Positions 43,512 through 51,244 of a stretch of DNA of 59,329 nucleotides are shown in pieces; position 1 is the first letter of the stretch, and each line of letters starts with the position of its first letter. The notes beneath the pieces are model-generated. The model saw only the letters and a list, made by a program, of their open reading frames with translations, had not been told where the DNA came from and made no database searches. The position numbers were made by a program, and so were the translations under genes. This DNA comes from Clostridia bacterium (lineage in GTDB: Bacteria > Bacillota > Clostridia > Oscillospirales > Ruminococcaceae), in the NCBI GenBank assembly GCA_009929695.1, contig RZZW01000017.1:1-59329 (forward strand). Reading direction: 5' to 3'.

Positions 43512-44354
43512 ATGATTAGAATTTTGACAGATTCCACCTGCGATATTTCACCTGAGGAGGCAAAGCAGCTCGGCGTTTCCGTCGTGCCTCTGTGCGTCAA
43601 TTTTGCAGACAAGCACTACCTCGACGGCGTTGACATCACGCCCGAGCAGTTTTACGAAATGCTCGCCGAAGCCGACAAGCTGCCGACGACAAGTCAGCCC
43701 TCGCCGGAGATTTTCATGTCTCATTTTGAAGCCGCAAAAGCCGCCGGCGACGAGGTCGTCTGCGTTTTGCTTTCAAGCGCGCTTTCAGGCACCTACCAAA
43801 GCGCTGAAATCGCCAAGGACGAGGTCGGCTACGATAAAATTCACCTCATCGACAGCCGCGCCGTCACTATCGCGCTTGGCCTTTTAGTGCGCCGCGCCGT
43901 AAAAGATTTAAACGAGGGCGCAACCGCGCAGGAAATCGTCGCCGACATTGAGCACGCGTGCGAGCACGTTCACGCCTATGCCGTCGTCGACACGCTGAAA
44001 TATCTTCATAAGGGCGGCAGACTTTCCACAACAGCCGCCATCGCGGGTGGTTTGCTCGGAATAAAACCTGTCGTCGGTCTTGTCGACGGCAAGGTGGCGA
44101 TGGTCGGCAAAGCGCGTGGCGTGCCCGGCGCATACCTCAAAATCTTCAAGCTCATCGACGAGGTTGGCGGCGTAGACAAAAAATACCCTGTCATCACAGG
44201 TTACACAGGCGACGCCCACGGCATCGAGCCGTTTACCCGCTTCATCATGCAAAATCTCCACATGCCAAAACCGCACACGGACTCAATCGGCGCAGTAATC
44301 GCCACACATTTGGGTCACGGCGCAAAAGGCATAGCGTTTTTTGACGCGCAATAA
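43512..44354 (+). CDS. DegV-family fatty-acid-binding protein (FakB-like)
   Basis: A 280-residue DegV protein. It begins MIRILTDSTCDISPEEAKQL and has the fatty-acid pocket motifs TTSQPSPEIF, CVLLSSALSGTYQSA and LKYLHKGGRLSTTAA. Several DegV proteins are FakB subunits that present fatty acids to the kinase FakA; no fakA gene is in the window. It follows the MarR gene by 10 bases, so the two form an operon under the same boxes. Confidence 0.88.
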   Translation: MIRILTDSTCDISPEEAKQLGVSVVPLCVNFADKHYLDGVDITPEQFYEMLAEADKLPTTSQPSPEIFMSHFEAAKAAGDEVVCVLLSSALSGTYQSAEIAKDEVGYDKIHLIDSRAVTIALGLLVRRAVKDLNEGATAQEIVADIEHACEHVHAYAVVDTLKYLHKGGRLSTTAAIAGGLLGIKPVVGLVDGKVAMVGKARGVPGAYLKIFKLIDEVGGVDKKYPVITGYTGDAHGIEPFTRFIMQNLHMPKPHTDSIGAVIATHLGHGAKGIAFFDAQ

Positions 44355-44396
44355 AGTTTTCGCGAATTTATGATAATGCACACGCGGTCACTTTTC

Positions 44397-44576
44397 GGTC
44401 GGATATGGAATCCGCCCCTACACACTTTGTTGAATTGTAGTGACGCTATAGTCTGCAACTCTTAAAACTTTATGTTTTTGCAAGCTTGAAAAATATTATC
44501 CGTACGGCAAGGGCTCTGCTCTTGCCGTAGTTTGCGTTAAGCGATTGCAGAGGCAAGAGCAAAGCCCTTGCCCTAC
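44397..44576. repeat. CCCTAC right arm and a TTGCC-type palindrome
   Basis: 44397-44423 holds GGTCGGATATGGAATCCGCC then CCTAC. 44501-44576 is a full element with arms CGGCAAGGGCTCTGCTCTTG and a right arm ending AAAGCCCTTGCCCTAC. The rest of the degV-DUF1697 gap shows nothing else recognisable. Confidence 0.7.
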
Positions 44577-44658
44577 AAATAGTAAGCCGCAAGCAACCTT
44601 TTCGCCTCCGCAATATCCTTTTTAAGAAGCGGGCGCATGCGGTCATTGCAATTCACCT

Positions 44659-45198
44659 TCAAATTTCTGCAATTTTCTTCAAAGTATTTGCTGTTCTAAT
44701 TGTAAGCAGTTCTCCGATGCCTATGCTTGCAGTCTTTTTCCACCAGTTTGCTTTTGCATATTTTGCCCTGTCAAACGACCAAAATATGCAATTTTTATAC
44801 ATGAATATTTGCTCAAGTCCGTCTGTCGGCTCACCAATTTTCTCCGCTATAAGTTCCGCAGTGGCAGGCGACAATACAAAAATCAAGTTGTCATATGTCG
44901 ATTTATCATCTGTGCCCCACCAATCTGGGGCGTTACCTAATAGTGTCTTTAATTCCTCTTGCGCGATGACGAAAACAGAAATGTCCAGTGCAAACCGTTT
45001 TTGTATCATTGCCATAATTTCATCTGCGAGAATAACCTGATTATTCTGCTCACATGAAAACACAACATTTCCGCTGTTCAAATGTGTAAATACTTCCACA
45101 AAGCCGAGTTCTATAAAACCGGATTTTAATTCAGGCATAGAAATTTTGTTTTTTCCGCTTATATTGATACCTCGCAATAGCGCAATATACCTTTTCAT
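44659..45198 (-). CDS. DUF1697 protein
   Basis: A 179-residue cytoplasmic protein with the DUF1697 hallmarks: MKRYIALLRGINISGKNKIS, FTHLNSGNVVFS and a C-terminal RTANTLKKI. Function is unknown. Trp-rich stretches (DWWGTDD, NWWKK) are typical of the family. The ATG at 45198 has a GAGGA about 13 bases upstream, which is a little far. An upstream extension would overlap the radical SAM gene, which it follows on the same strand by 43 bases. Confidence 0.82.
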   Translation of the reverse strand: MKRYIALLRGINISGKNKISMPELKSGFIELGFVEVFTHLNSGNVVFSCEQNNQVILADEIMAMIQKRFALDISVFVIAQEELKTLLGNAPDWWGTDDKSTYDNLIFVLSPATAELIAEKIGEPTDGLEQIFMYKNCIFWSFDRAKYAKANWWKKTASIGIGELLTIRTANTLKKIAEI

Positions 45199-45241
45199 GT
45201 CAATTTTCACATCCTCACAAATTATGATTTGTAGGCAGCTA

Positions 45242-46117
45242 TCACCAAAACGACAATTGCTCCACGTCGCTTTTTTCTTCAAACTCGTTTAAATATTCAA
45301 AAATCTCGTCAGCGTTATGCATAATTCCGTGTTCGGCACATGTTTTATGGAAAATCGACATCAATTTTTTACTGTTTGGGCTGTCGATTATGTAATTGTT
45401 GCCGTAGCGCTGAATGTAGTTTTCCTTTAAATGCTCGTTTGGAAAAAGGCGGTCGAGCTGGTCGTAAAAATATTCGCGGTTGCCCTCGCGCAGCGTCAGC
45501 CCCATGCCGAAGCACATCACGCCGCGCACCTTTGCGTCGATGCAGTAGTCAAGTATTCCGCGTATGTTTTCCTCGGTGTCGTTTATAAACGGCAAAATCG
45601 GCGACAGCCACACAACAGTCGGTATGCCCGCGCTTTGCATTTGCTTCAAAGCTTCAAACCGCGCCCTTGTCGTGCACATGTTCGGTTCAAGCTTCTTGCA
45701 TAAAGCTTCGTCATACGTCGTCAGCGTCATTTGCACAACGCATTTTGTCTTTTCATTTATGCTTTTTAAAAGGTCAATATCACGCAAAATTCGGTCAGAT
45801 TTCGTGATAGCAGTGAACCCAAAGCCGTATTTGTCGATGAGTTCAAGCGATTTTCGCGCATAGCAAAGCTCCGCTTCAAGTGGAATATATGGGTCGGTCA
45901 TCGCGCCCATGCCAATCATGCATTTTTTGCGCTTGCGCTTTAAAGCGTCCTCCAGTAAAAGAAGGGCGTTTTCTTTTACCTCAATATCCTCAAATTCATG
46001 CTCAATATGGTAGCATTTGCTTCGCGAATCGCAGTAAATGCACCCGTGCGAGCACCCGCGATAAAGGTTCATGCCATTTCTAGCCGACAAAATCCCCTTG
46101 ACGTTTACATAGTGCAT
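45242..46117 (-). CDS. SPL-family radical SAM protein
   Basis: A 291-residue radical SAM protein of the spore photolyase-like group (often called DNA repair photolyase-like). The cluster motif C-x3-C-x2-C reads RGCSHGCIYCDSRS; GMGAMTDPYIPLE and VVQMTLTTYDEALCKKLEPN are family blocks. True spore photoproduct lyase is larger and has an extra catalytic Cys, so lesion repair is not established. It is co-oriented with the broken small gene upstream and with DUF1697 downstream. Confidence 0.85.
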   Translation of the reverse strand: MHYVNVKGILSARNGMNLYRGCSHGCIYCDSRSKCYHIEHEFEDIEVKENALLLLEDALKRKRKKCMIGMGAMTDPYIPLEAELCYARKSLELIDKYGFGFTAITKSDRILRDIDLLKSINEKTKCVVQMTLTTYDEALCKKLEPNMCTTRARFEALKQMQSAGIPTVVWLSPILPFINDTEENIRGILDYCIDAKVRGVMCFGMGLTLREGNREYFYDQLDRLFPNEHLKENYIQRYGNNYIIDSPNSKKLMSIFHKTCAEHGIMHNADEIFEYLNEFEEKSDVEQLSFW

Positions 46118-46129
46118 AGCAAACTGTCC

Positions 46130-46348
46130 TTATTGTTTTCTCTCTTTAACAAAATAAATGATAGCAGCAATAATCGCAATCACGCCCACAATTATGCAGG
46201 CTATATCAAACCAGCTTAAATACGTGGTAACAAATACAGCCGTCGGTCAATCAGCCCCACCGATAATCCCCACAGCTGTAGCCTCGTTTTTGGCACACCC
46301 AACGAATAATCCTGTCAATGTTAACAAAAATAAACTAATCTTTTTCAT
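46130..46348 (-). pseudogene. Small membrane protein with GGADGPTA-type motif, broken by TGA
   Basis: Frame of 72 codons plus TAA. It starts MKKISLFLLTLTGLFVGCAK, a lipoprotein-like signal, then AVGIIGGAD, a TGA codon at 46247-46249, and continues PTAVFVTTYLSWFDIACIIV to a basic C-terminus (KERKQ) after one membrane helix. The motif G-I-I-G-G-A-D-G-P-T-A is that of Na+-pumping decarboxylase beta subunits and of a set of small clostridial proteins. The stop falls exactly on the second Gly (GGA to TGA is one base change). Other genes here use TGA as a normal stop, so a recoded code is unlikely. It lies 12 bases before the radical SAM gene. Confidence 0.65.
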
Positions 46349-46429
46349 CGTGTTCACCCTAACTTTTATAAAAGAAAATGTTCCTATGCTGAAATTATAT
46401 CACTTGTGAAAATTATTTACAATAAAAAA

Positions 46430-46454
46430 GGAACGCATAAAATGCGTTCCCTAC
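46430..46454. repeat. CCCTAC right-arm module, GAACGCATAAAATGCGTTC type
   Basis: A short palindrome GGAACGCATAAAATGCGTTC then CCTAC; a relative of the full element at 49774-49850. Confidence 0.7.
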
Positions 46455-46506
46455 AAACTCGCAACAGAAAGATGCCAAAAACCAACGGTTTGCACATTGC
46501 GATAAA

Positions 46507-48105
46507 TTATTTGCTATGCTTCCATTCCAAGAATTCCTCGTAGCTGCCGGTGCGGTCTAGGCAAGGGGTGCCGTCGGAGGGGATTTCTATGATGCGGTTG
46601 GCTATTTCGTCTATGAACTGGTGGTCGTGAGACGAGAAAAGCAAATTGCCGGGGAAGCCTGCCAAACCGTCGCTCAGCGCTTGAATGCTCTCGAGGTCGA
46701 GGTGGTTTGTCGGCTGGTCGAGCATTAAGACATTCGCGTGCGTCATCATCATTCGGCTTAACATACAGCGCACCTTTTCTCCGCCCGAAAGCACCTTCGC
46801 GGGCTTGTATACCTCGTCGCCCGAGAACAGCATTCTGCCCAAAAATCCGCGCAGATATGTCTCGGTGTCGTCGTCGCTGTATTGGCGCAGCCAGTTTATG
46901 AGGTCGCCGTCGAAATCGTCAAAATACGGCGAGTTGTCGAGCGGAAAATACGCCTGCGAGGTCGAAACGCCCCACTTGTAGCTGCCCTCGTCCGGCTCTA
47001 ATTCGCCAGCGAGTATCTTCATCAGCGTCGTGTTTCCCGCCTCATTGTCGCCCACAAGCGCGATTTTGTCGCCCTTATTTGCGATAAAGCTCACGTTATT
47101 AAGCACCTTCGCGCCGTCGACTGTCTTGCTTATGCCCTCGACAAAAAGTATGTCCTTGCCGGCTTCGCGCTCGGGCGTAAAGCCGACAAACGGATATTTG
47201 CGGCTCGATGCAGGCATGTCGTCAAGCGCTATCGAATCAAGCACCTTTTTGCGGCTCGTCGCCTGCTTCGACTTAGATTTATTCGCCGAAAAGCGCTGAA
47301 TAAACGCCTGCAAAGACTTAATCTGCTCTTCCTTTTTCTTGTTCTGATTGCGCAAAAGCTGCTGCATAAGCTTGCTCGACTCATACCAAAAGTCGTAGTT
47401 GCCCGCGTACATCTGCACCTTGTTGTAGTCAATGTCCACGGTGTGCGTACAAACGCTGTTAAGAAAGTGGCGGTCATGGCTCACGACGATAATCGTGTAC
47501 GGATAATCAATCAGAAATTCCTCGAGCCAGTTCACCGCGTCGATGTCAAGTCCGTTTGTTGGCTCATCAAGCAAAATGATAGTCGGGCTGCCAAAAAGCG
47601 CCTTCGCAAGCAGCACCTTTACCTTTTGTCTGCCGTCTAGCGCCGACATCTGCGCTGTGTGAAGCTCCATCGGTATGCCGAGTCCGTTCAAAAGGCGGTC
47701 GACCTCGGTCTCGGCCTCCCAGCCGTCCATCTCGGCAAATTCTCCCTCTAAAACAGCCGCGCGCTCGCCGTCAGCGTCGGTGAAATCCTCTTTGGCATAC
47801 AGCGCGTCCTTCTCCTGCATAATCGCATAAAGGCGCGTGTTGCCCATTATCACGGTGTCCATCACCGAAAATTCGTCATATTTAAAATGGTCCTGCTCAA
47901 GCACGCTCATGCGGTCGTCCGCGCCCATTGAGACAGTGCCCGACGACGCCTCCAGCTCGCCCGAAATAATGCGCAGCAGCGTGCTTTTACCCGCGCCGTT
48001 TGCGCCGATGATGCCGTAGCAGTTGCCCGCCTTAAACTCAAGATTTACGTGCTTGTATAGCGTCGAGCCGGCAAATTGCAGGCTGACCTCGTTGACAGTA
48101 AGCAT
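46507..48105 (-). CDS. ABC-F family ATPase (YkpA/YbiT branch)
   Basis: A 532-residue soluble protein with two ATP-binding cassettes and no membrane part; ABC-F proteins act on ribosomes. NBD1: Walker A GANGAGKSTLL and Walker B IILLDEPTNGLD; its signature is LDGRQKVKV instead of LSGGQ. The linker is rich in Lys (RNQKKKEEQIKS). NBD2: Walker A GDNEAGNTTLM lacks the usual Lys; its signature LSGGEKVR is normal and Walker B reads MLDQPTNHLDLES with Q for E. Such drift is known to me in this branch, but the Asn in place of the P-loop Lys deserves note. The terminal part ends EEFLEWKHSK. Single gene. Confidence 0.88.
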   Translation of the reverse strand: MLTVNEVSLQFAGSTLYKHVNLEFKAGNCYGIIGANGAGKSTLLRIISGELEASSGTVSMGADDRMSVLEQDHFKYDEFSVMDTVIMGNTRLYAIMQEKDALYAKEDFTDADGERAAVLEGEFAEMDGWEAETEVDRLLNGLGIPMELHTAQMSALDGRQKVKVLLAKALFGSPTIILLDEPTNGLDIDAVNWLEEFLIDYPYTIIVVSHDRHFLNSVCTHTVDIDYNKVQMYAGNYDFWYESSKLMQQLLRNQNKKKEEQIKSLQAFIQRFSANKSKSKQATSRKKVLDSIALDDMPASSRKYPFVGFTPEREAGKDILFVEGISKTVDGAKVLNNVSFIANKGDKIALVGDNEAGNTTLMKILAGELEPDEGSYKWGVSTSQAYFPLDNSPYFDDFDGDLINWLRQYSDDDTETYLRGFLGRMLFSGDEVYKPAKVLSGGEKVRCMLSRMMMTHANVLMLDQPTNHLDLESIQALSDGLAGFPGNLLFSSHDHQFIDEIANRIIEIPSDGTPCLDRTGSYEEFLEWKHSK

Positions 48106-48238
48106 TTTTACTCCTTTTTATCCACAAAAAAATCACATGTCCATATATTCTACCAGTTTTCAAAGCTTTTGTAAACACTCCTTGTATTTAAAAGGCATTT
48201 GTGGTAAAATATAATGTATTAAAAGTTGCTGCCTTGAC

Positions 48239-48317
48239 GTAGGGCGTGACGACCTCGGCGCGCCGTCAGCTTTGTGCAAACCGTGAGTAAACGGCGCGCC
48301 GAGTCGTCGCGCCCTAC
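48239..48317. repeat. GTAGGG/CCCTAC palindrome, CTCGGCGCGCC type
   Basis: A complete element: left arm GTAGGGCGTGACGACCTCGG, core TTTGTGCAAACC, right arm ending GAGTCGTCGCGCCCTAC. Confidence 0.85.
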
Positions 48318-48363
48318 GATACGATTTGCAAATTTTGTAATTGATGCAGCATAGGGGTGTAAA

Positions 48364-48726
48364 GTGAAAATTCTCGTTCAGTTTGGCATAATTTTCGGCG
48401 TGTGCTGGGTTGGCTACGCCATATCTGCGGCGCTGCCGTTTTCGTTTCCGTCAAGCGTTATAAGCATGCTGCTTTTGTTGCTCTTGCTGCTTTTCGGCGT
48501 TTTGAAGGTTGATCATATCCGTGCAAAATCGAATTTTCTGCTCTCAAACATGGCGTTTTTCTTTATTCCGGCAGGCGTTAATATTATCAACTATTTTGAT
48601 ATTTTAAAAAGCAGCTTTGTCCAAATTTTCATAATCTGCGTCATTTCAACGCTGCTGACGTTCGCAGCCACTGCGTATAGTATACGTTTTACGCTTTATC
48701 TCATGAATAGGAGGCGCGCGAAATGA
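48364..48726 (+). CDS. lrgA: LrgA/CidA-family holin-like protein
   Basis: A 120-residue membrane protein with four helices and a basic tail (LMNRRRAK). The block FPSSVISMLLLLLLLLFGVL and the following LLSNMAFFFIPAGVNIINY are family signatures. LrgA/CidA proteins influence murein hydrolase activity and export of small metabolites such as pyruvate. GTG start at 48364. The stop overlaps the lrgB start (ATGA). Confidence 0.9.
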   Translation: MKILVQFGIIFGVCWVGYAISAALPFSFPSSVISMLLLLLLLLFGVLKVDHIRAKSNFLLSNMAFFFIPAGVNIINYFDILKSSFVQIFIICVISTLLTFAATAYSIRFTLYLMNRRRAK

Positions 48727-49403
48727 CAGCTTTTTTTGAGACGCCGTTTTTTGGCGTAGCGCTCACAATTCTTGCGTATTGGGCGATGGTAAAGCTTCAG
48801 CAAAAGCTCAAAAATCAGCTTGCAAACCCGCTTTTGCTGTCGATAGTGGTTGTCAGCGCAGTGCTTATTATCTTCAAAATTCCATATTCCGCCTACGACA
48901 TGGGCGGCACGATTATAAATATGTTTTTAGGGCCTGCGACGGCGTGCCTTGCGGTTTCTATATATACAAAGCGTCAGCTTTTGAAGAAAAACTGGCTGCC
49001 TGTCGTCGTCGGCTGCACGGTCGGCTCGCTCACGTCGATGACGAGCATTTATGTCATGTGCAAGCTTTTTAAGCTCGACGACACGCTCACAATGGCGCTG
49101 CTGCCGAAGTCAGTCACAACGCCGATAGCTGTCAGCATAAGCGGGGCGCACGGCGGCATAGTGCCTGTCACGGTGGTGGCGGTCATCATCACAGGCGTGC
49201 TAGGCAGCATTTTTGCGCCGCTGCTTATTAAAATTTTCAATGTAAAAGAGCCGTTTGCGCAAGGGCTTGCCATCGGCGCAAGCAGCCACGCCGTCGGCAC
49301 ATCAAAAGCTATAGAGCTCGGCGAAGCACAAGGCGCAATGAGCGGGCTTGCGATTGGCGTGTGCGGCGTTATCACAGTTTTGTTTTCGCTGTTTATTTCT
49401 TAA
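48723..49403 (+). CDS. lrgB: LrgB/CidB-family membrane protein
   Basis: A 226-residue integral membrane partner of LrgA. Family blocks are FLGPATACLAVSIYTKRQLL, ALLPKSVTTPIAVSISGAHG and AIGASSHAVGTSKAIELGEA. Translationally coupled to lrgA (4-base overlap). No LytTR two-component genes that usually control this pair are in the window. Confidence 0.93.
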   Translation: MTAFFETPFFGVALTILAYWAMVKLQQKLKNQLANPLLLSIVVVSAVLIIFKIPYSAYDMGGTIINMFLGPATACLAVSIYTKRQLLKKNWLPVVVGCTVGSLTSMTSIYVMCKLFKLDDTLTMALLPKSVTTPIAVSISGAHGGIVPVTVVAVIITGVLGSIFAPLLIKIFNVKEPFAQGLAIGASSHAVGTSKAIELGEAQGAMSGLAIGVCGVITVLFSLFIS

Positions 49404-49421
49404 ATTTTATGCGCCAAACAG

Positions 49422-49450
49422 TTGACATTTTGCGGCGGTTATGTTATTAT
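49422..49450 (+). promoter_or_regulatory. Promoter of the serine tRNAs
   Basis: TTGACA (49422-49427) with TATTAT 17 bases on (49445-49450); an overlapping TATAAT at 49448-49453 would give a 20-base spacer. Confidence 0.5.
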
Positions 49451-49480
49451 AATTAACGCACTGCTAGAGTGTTAACATAT

Positions 49481-49568
49481 GGAGATGTGTCTGAGTGGTT
49501 GAAAGAGGCGGTCTTGAAAACCGTTAAACGGCAACGTTTCGTGGGTTCAAATCCTACCATCTCCGCCA
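49481..49568 (+). tRNA. tRNA-Ser (anticodon TGA)
   Basis: 88 bases including an encoded CCA. The acceptor stem GGAGATG/CATCTCC is perfect with discriminator G. The anticodon loop CTTGAAA gives TGA. The long variable arm (TTAAACGGCAACGTTTCG) is typical of tRNA-Ser. The T-loop GTTCAAATC is present. Confidence 0.95.
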
Positions 49569-49616
49569 TTCTTTTTTAAAAAAGAAAACAAACTTGACAG
49601 GAACCTCACCAGTTTT

Positions 49617-49706
49617 GCAGAAATACCCAAGTGGTGAAGGGGCTCCCCTGCTAAGGGAGTAGGTCGGGAAACCGGCGCGAGGGTTCAAATCCCTCTTTCT
49701 GCGCCA
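49617..49706 (+). tRNA. tRNA-Ser (anticodon GCT)
   Basis: 90 bases including encoded CCA. Acceptor stem GCAGAAA/TTTCTGC with discriminator G. Anticodon stem CTCCC/GGGAG closes a CTGCTAA loop, giving GCT. Long variable arm (GTCGGGAAACCGGC region). It lies 48 bases after the first tRNA; a TTGACA between them hints at a second start, but co-transcription is simpler. Confidence 0.95.
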
Positions 49707-49742
49707 AAATAGCGAACATCGTAAGATGTTCGCTATTTTTGT
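49707..49742 (+). terminator. Terminator after the tRNAs
   Basis: Perfect stem AGCGAACATC/GATGTTCGCT with GTAA loop, then ATTTTTG. Confidence 0.85.
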
Positions 49743-49773
49743 GTGCAGAAAAGGGGACTTTTGCTGTGATGTT

Positions 49774-49900
49774 GTAGGGAACGTATTATATGCGTTCCGA
49801 TAGTTTTGTGCAAACCATCGGCGGCGGAACGCATGAAATGCGTTCCCTACAATTTGCCGCAAATTCAATGTAAATCGTAGGGCAGGGGCTTGCTCCCGCC
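49774..49900. repeat. GTAGGG/CCCTAC palindrome plus a half-module
   Basis: 49774-49850 is a full element (arms GTAGGGAACGTATTATATGC and a right arm GGAACGCATGAAATGCGTTC then CCTAC, core TTTTGTGCAAACC). 49877-49900 is a lone left arm of the GGGGCTTGCTCCC type. Confidence 0.8.
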
Positions 49901-49958
49901 GACGCACTTAACAGCGAAATCTTACATTTGCGCAAACTGATTATTTAACACATTTCTA

Positions 49959-49996
49959 TTGACAACTATATACCGAGTATATACTGAGTATATAGT
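49959..49996 (+). promoter_or_regulatory. padR promoter and 32-base palindromic operator
   Basis: TTGACA (49959-49964) is followed by a palindrome at 49965-49996: outer arms ACTATATAC and GTATATAGT (perfect) and an inner GTATATAC, all centred on one point. A TATACT at 49980-49985 is the likely -10 (15-base spacer). The PadR product should cover the -10 region. Confidence 0.6.
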
Positions 49997-50016
49997 GACA
50001 AAAAGGAGTGCGGGCG

Positions 50017-50553
50017 ATGAGTGTTAAGCATCTTATGCTGGCCATGTTTGCGCAGCGGGATATGTATGGGTATGAAATAAAAAACATGTACGACACGCTG
50101 CTTGTCGTTAATGAAAACCTTAATTTCGGGCAGGTTTATTCAACTCTCGCGCGGCTTTTGCGCGATGGGCTGATAATTCAAATTCAAGATTCGGAAAACG
50201 AAACGCAGGACGAAAAGAAAATTTACCGCATAACGAAAAACGGCAGCGACGAGCTTTTGCACTGGGTGTCGCAGGCGGATAATTGGAACGCTTACCCTGA
50301 CAACCTCTCCTACAAGCTTGCCGCCTGCCGAATTATTGACCGCGACGCGCTGCTTTCGAGCATCGAGGCATACCGCGTGGGGCTTGTGCAAAAAATGAGC
50401 GAGCTTACAAAAACGCAGCAACGGCTGTCGGACGAGCAGGTGGGCGCAAGCCTTGTCATAGAGCGAAATATTTTTCGCCTTGAATCCGATATTAACTGGC
50501 TCGCGCTCTGCATAGACAAGCTGAATGCGCAGGTGGAAAATGATTACTCTTGA
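50017..50553 (+). CDS. PadR-family regulator
   Basis: A 178-residue winged-helix repressor. The N-terminal domain is typical (MLAMFAQRDMYGYEIKNMYD, then NFGQVYSTLARLLRDGLI and KKIYRITKNGSDELLHWV). The C-terminal half is a helical dimerisation domain (Vir_act_alpha_C-like). ATG 50017 follows AAAAGGAG. The gene overlaps the ABC ATPase by 14 bases, an arrangement usual for regulators of their own efflux pump. Confidence 0.88.
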   Translation: MSVKHLMLAMFAQRDMYGYEIKNMYDTLLVVNENLNFGQVYSTLARLLRDGLIIQIQDSENETQDEKKIYRITKNGSDELLHWVSQADNWNAYPDNLSYKLAACRIIDRDALLSSIEAYRVGLVQKMSELTKTQQRLSDEQVGASLVIERNIFRLESDINWLALCIDKLNAQVENDYS

Positions 50554-51244
50554 AAATCTGCAAAAAACATACCCCGCCGCGCATGGCGAAAATTCGCCCG
50601 CACCTGTTTTGCGCGGTGTTTTGGTCAATATCGAAAAGGGCGATTTTGTGGCGATAATGGGAAAATCCGGCTGTGGAAAAAGCACTCTTTTAAATATCCT
50701 CGGCTGCCTTGACGATTACACCGGCGGGCGGTATCTGCTCTACGGCAAGGAGGTAGCCGCGTTCAATTCAAAGCAAAAGGCGCGGGCGCGAAGTAAAACC
50801 TTCGGCTTTGTCTTTCAGTCGTTTCATCTTCTCGCGTCCGAAACCGTTTTGGACAACGTCAAGCTGCCGCTTAGATATTCGGATATCCCGAAAAAAGATT
50901 ATGACAAGGTGGCGCTTTCGACGCTTGAAAGCCTTGGAATAGCGCATTTATCAAGCAAATATCCGTCGGCGCTTTCGGGCGGAGAGCAGCAGCGCGCCGC
51001 TATTGCGCGTGCGCTTGTAAATTCGCCGGACGTAATTTTAGCCGATGAGCCGACCGGCAATCTCGATTCAGACACAGGCAAGCTCATCATGAAAACCCTG
51101 ACGCGATTGCATGAAGAAGCCGCAAAAACCATTATTCTTGTGACGCACGACGTAAAAATCGCAAGCTATGCCGACAAGCTTATCGAGATGCGCGACGGCG
51201 TTATCGCAAACTGCTTTTCGTGCAAGAAGGGCGGCGAATGTTAA
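50540..51244 (+). CDS. ABC transporter ATPase (MacB/LolD type)
   Basis: A 234-residue cytoplasmic ATPase starting MITLENLQKTYPAAHGE. All motifs are intact: Walker A GKSGCGKSTLLNIL, Q-loop GFVFQSFHLL, signature LSGGEQQRAAIARAL, Walker B VILADEPTGNLD and H-loop VTHD. It belongs with FtsX-like permeases that follow. The C-terminus (NCFSCKKGGEC) has an unusual Cys cluster. Its permease partners look damaged. Confidence 0.92.
   Translation: MITLENLQKTYPAAHGENSPAPVLRGVLVNIEKGDFVAIMGKSGCGKSTLLNILGCLDDYTGGRYLLYGKEVAAFNSKQKARARSKTFGFVFQSFHLLASETVLDNVKLPLRYSDIPKKDYDKVALSTLESLGIAHLSSKYPSALSGGEQQRAAIARALVNSPDVILADEPTGNLDSDTGKLIMKTLTRLHEEAAKTIILVTHDVKIASYADKLIEMRDGVIANCFSCKKGGEC

Noticed and set aside
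46130..46348. Genetic code with TGA read as Gly
   Set aside because: Several full-length genes here (for example purH, purL, lrgA and cdaR) end at TGA at the expected family length, so TGA is a stop.
46158..46409. 83-residue plus-strand frame downstream of the radical SAM gene
   Set aside because: It is the antisense of the broken small membrane protein gene, whose minus-strand frame has a signal sequence, a known motif and operon position.
49554..49907. 117-residue minus-strand frame over the second tRNA-Ser
   Set aside because: Its translated sequence is the complement of tRNA and repeat DNA (a common database artefact).
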